Shown here one piece after another: positions 62,724 to 64,000 of a DNA stretch of 64,000 nucleotides. Under the pieces are notes generated by a model. It was not told where the DNA came from. It searched no databases and saw only the letters and a list, made by a program, of their open reading frames with translations. The translations under genes and the position numbers were made by a program. Numbering within the stretch: the first letter of the stretch is position 1; each line of letters opens with the position of its first letter. The DNA comes from Halodesulfurarchaeum formicicum (GTDB lineage Archaea > Halobacteriota > Halobacteria > Halobacteriales > Halobacteriaceae), in contig NZ_CP016804.1 in assembly GCF_001886955.1 (NCBI RefSeq), positions 1,550,001-1,614,000 on the forward strand, written 5' to 3'.

Positions 62724-64000
62724 CTACTGGATCAGCGAGACCTGGCTCTTGGCCTCGACTGAGTCCGCCAGGGTTTCGCCCGTTGGCTCGCCGTGGAGCA
62801 GGACGTCGATCGGGAGGGTCGGGGCCCCGTCGATCAGGTTCTGAAGGAGGACCAGTCGGTTTCGGGCCCGACTCATCCCGACGTAGAACACCCGGCGCTC
62901 GTTGTCCGTGAGATACGGGACGGTGCCGCCACGCTTGGGGAATTCCAGGCCCTCCGGGAGGTCATCGCCGACAGAGGCGGCCATCTGTTCGACGACTTTC
63001 TCGGTGAGGTCGGTCGCCACGAAGACGTGATCGGCCTCGCGGCCCTTGGCGCTGTGAATCGTGCCGACCCGGACCTGGTTGGGGTCGGCCCCACCGTAAT
63101 CGCCGCGGAAGTACGCGTCGATGGACTGACGCTGATAGCGGGTGACTTTCCGCAGCATGTCCGCCGCGGCGGCCGGGGCCGGAACGAAGGGCGCGTAGTC
63201 TCGCACCACGTCCGGTTCGATCTCTAATTTCCGGATGTCCTCGACATCGGCGGCCTCCTCACGCTCGTCGAGTTCGTCACGCATGTCGTTGCGGTCGCCG
63301 GTGCCAAACGCCGAGGCCTGCAGCATATCCACCAGTCGGCGAGCCTGCAGGCCATCGACAGGTTCGTCGCGGTCCAGGGCCTCGATGGCCCGGACGTAGT
63401 CGGTGAGTCGGTCGGTCCAGAGCCGCTGGTCGGTGAGCGCCCGGAAGGGGATGCCCTCGTCGATAAACTCCTCGACGAAGTCAAAGAGCTGGTAGCGGGC
63501 CCGGAAGAGGACCATCACCGTCTCGTCCTCGCCCGTCTCGACCGTGCGGCGAACGTTCCGAACCAGATCGAGCACGGAGGGACTCTCCACGGCCTCGACC
63601 GAGCCGCCCTCGGTCCGGGGGTTCAGGTCCTTCTCCTGGCGCTCGTCGATGTGTTCGATCTCCTGTTGCACGACTTCCAGCACGTTCGAGGGAAGCCGGT
63701 AGGAGTTCTCCAGAATGACGTCCTCGCCCTCCTCTTCGAGGAGGAGTTTCGGGTCCGCGCCCTGCCAGGCGTAGACGACCTGGTCGTCGTCGCCGGCGAT
63801 GAAGACGGTGTCCATGTGGGGTTTCCACTCGTCATAAACCGCATACTGGAGCTGGGTGATGTCCTGAAATTCGTCGATCACCAGGTGGTCCACGTTGGGC
63901 AAAAGCGAGCGCTCGGCGACCCGTTCGAGCATGTCGGCGAAGCCGACCAGGCCGTGCTCGCCCTTGTAGGCCCGCCAGGCACGGATCGCTTCCGGGATGT
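62724..64000 (-). CDS. UvrD/REP-type helicase (5' end outside window)
   Basis: The visible 425 or so residues are the later part of a superfamily 1 helicase. Motifs include HLVIDEFQDITQLQYAVYDEW (motif II region), FIAGDDDQVVYAWQGA (motif III region), VLFRARYQLFDFVEEF, VRVGTIHSAKGREADHVFVATDL (motif V) and RRVFYVGMSRARNRLVLL (motif VI). Reading continues open to the window edge (IPEAIRAWRAYKGEHG), so the Walker A part is missing only because of the cut. It acts in DNA repair or recombination. Confidence 0.92.
   Translation of the reverse strand, partial: IPEAIRAWRAYKGEHGLVGFADMLERVAERSLLPNVDHLVIDEFQDITQLQYAVYDEWKPHMDTVFIAGDDDQVVYAWQGADPKLLLEEEGEDVILENSYRLPSNVLEVVQQEIEHIDERQEKDLNPRTEGGSVEAVESPSVLDLVRNVRRTVETGEDETVMVLFRARYQLFDFVEEFIDEGIPFRALTDQRLWTDRLTDYVRAIEALDRDEPVDGLQARRLVDMLQASAFGTGDRNDMRDELDEREEAADVEDIRKLEIEPDVVRDYAPFVPAPAAAADMLRKVTRYQRQSIDAYFRGDYGGADPNQVRVGTIHSAKGREADHVFVATDLTEKVVEQMAASVGDDLPEGLEFPKRGGTVPYLTDNERRVFYVGMSRARNRLVLLQNLIDGAPTLPIDVLLHGEPTGETLADSVEAKSQVSLIQ

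Overview
The window is chromosomal DNA from a haloarchaeon. The evidence is high G+C content, strongly acidic proteins, a PGF-CTERM surface glycoprotein, HTH_10 (bacterio-opsin-activator type) regulators, a HalX response regulator, many Tat signals, archaeal aEF1A/uS10 and archaeal SepF. A formate-dehydrogenase-type operon and an NrfD module indicate anaerobic respiration. By recall the mix resembles sulfur- or formate-respiring genera such as Halodesulfurarchaeum or Halanaeroarchaeum, but nothing here proves the genus.

Layout. 0.2-5 kb: TetR regulator, CARDB-type surface protein and RND exporter. 5.7-8.4 kb: S-layer-like PGF-CTERM glycoprotein. 8.7-9.8 kb: HTH/TumE-like pair. 9.9-11.9 kb: three tandem HTH_10 regulators. 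11.9-18.3 kb: a cytosolic Ig-like protein, a NitT/TauT-family ABC importer (two permeases, one ATPase, one Tat lipoprotein binding protein), a methyltransferase and a CoxG-like protein. 18.3-22.7 kb, convergent: a two-repeat Tat lipoprotein, a Tat-exported four-cluster Fe-S protein, NrfD, and a Tat lipoprotein with two [2Fe-2S] domains. No molybdopterin catalytic subunit lies beside this second set. 22.7-25 kb: HalX regulator, ACT protein and homoserine dehydrogenase. 25.2-26.9 kb: aEF1A, uS10 and tRNA-Ala(CGC).

27-29.1 kb is an AT-richer island with a duplicated tRNA 3' end, two microprotein candidates, a Doc/Fic-like protein and a broken tyrosine integrase. 29.2-32.1 kb holds small regulators, a membrane protein and a CBS protein with an HPF-like tail. 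32.1-39.4 kb is the formate-dehydrogenase-type operon (catalytic subunit, Fe-S subunit, small membrane subunit, cytochrome b, TorD-like chaperone, HdrA-like polyferredoxin). 39.6-64 kb is mostly core housekeeping: beta-helix surface protein, dUTPase/dCTP deaminase, RimI, NUDIX, UbiA, RNB nuclease, PUA protein, SepF, FAD reductase, phosphoesterase, RNA ligase with PIN partner, UvrA, a GcvT/DmdA-like protein, EamA, NifU-like protein, FAU-1, PrsW, riboflavin synthase and a UvrD-like helicase running off the edge.

The strongest candidate for an undescribed system is 9.9-23.3 kb. Cys-rich regulators, an importer with unusual cytosolic and exported beta-sandwich proteins, and an exported Fe-S/NrfD chain lie together without a recognisable terminal enzyme. 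Function and substrate are inference.
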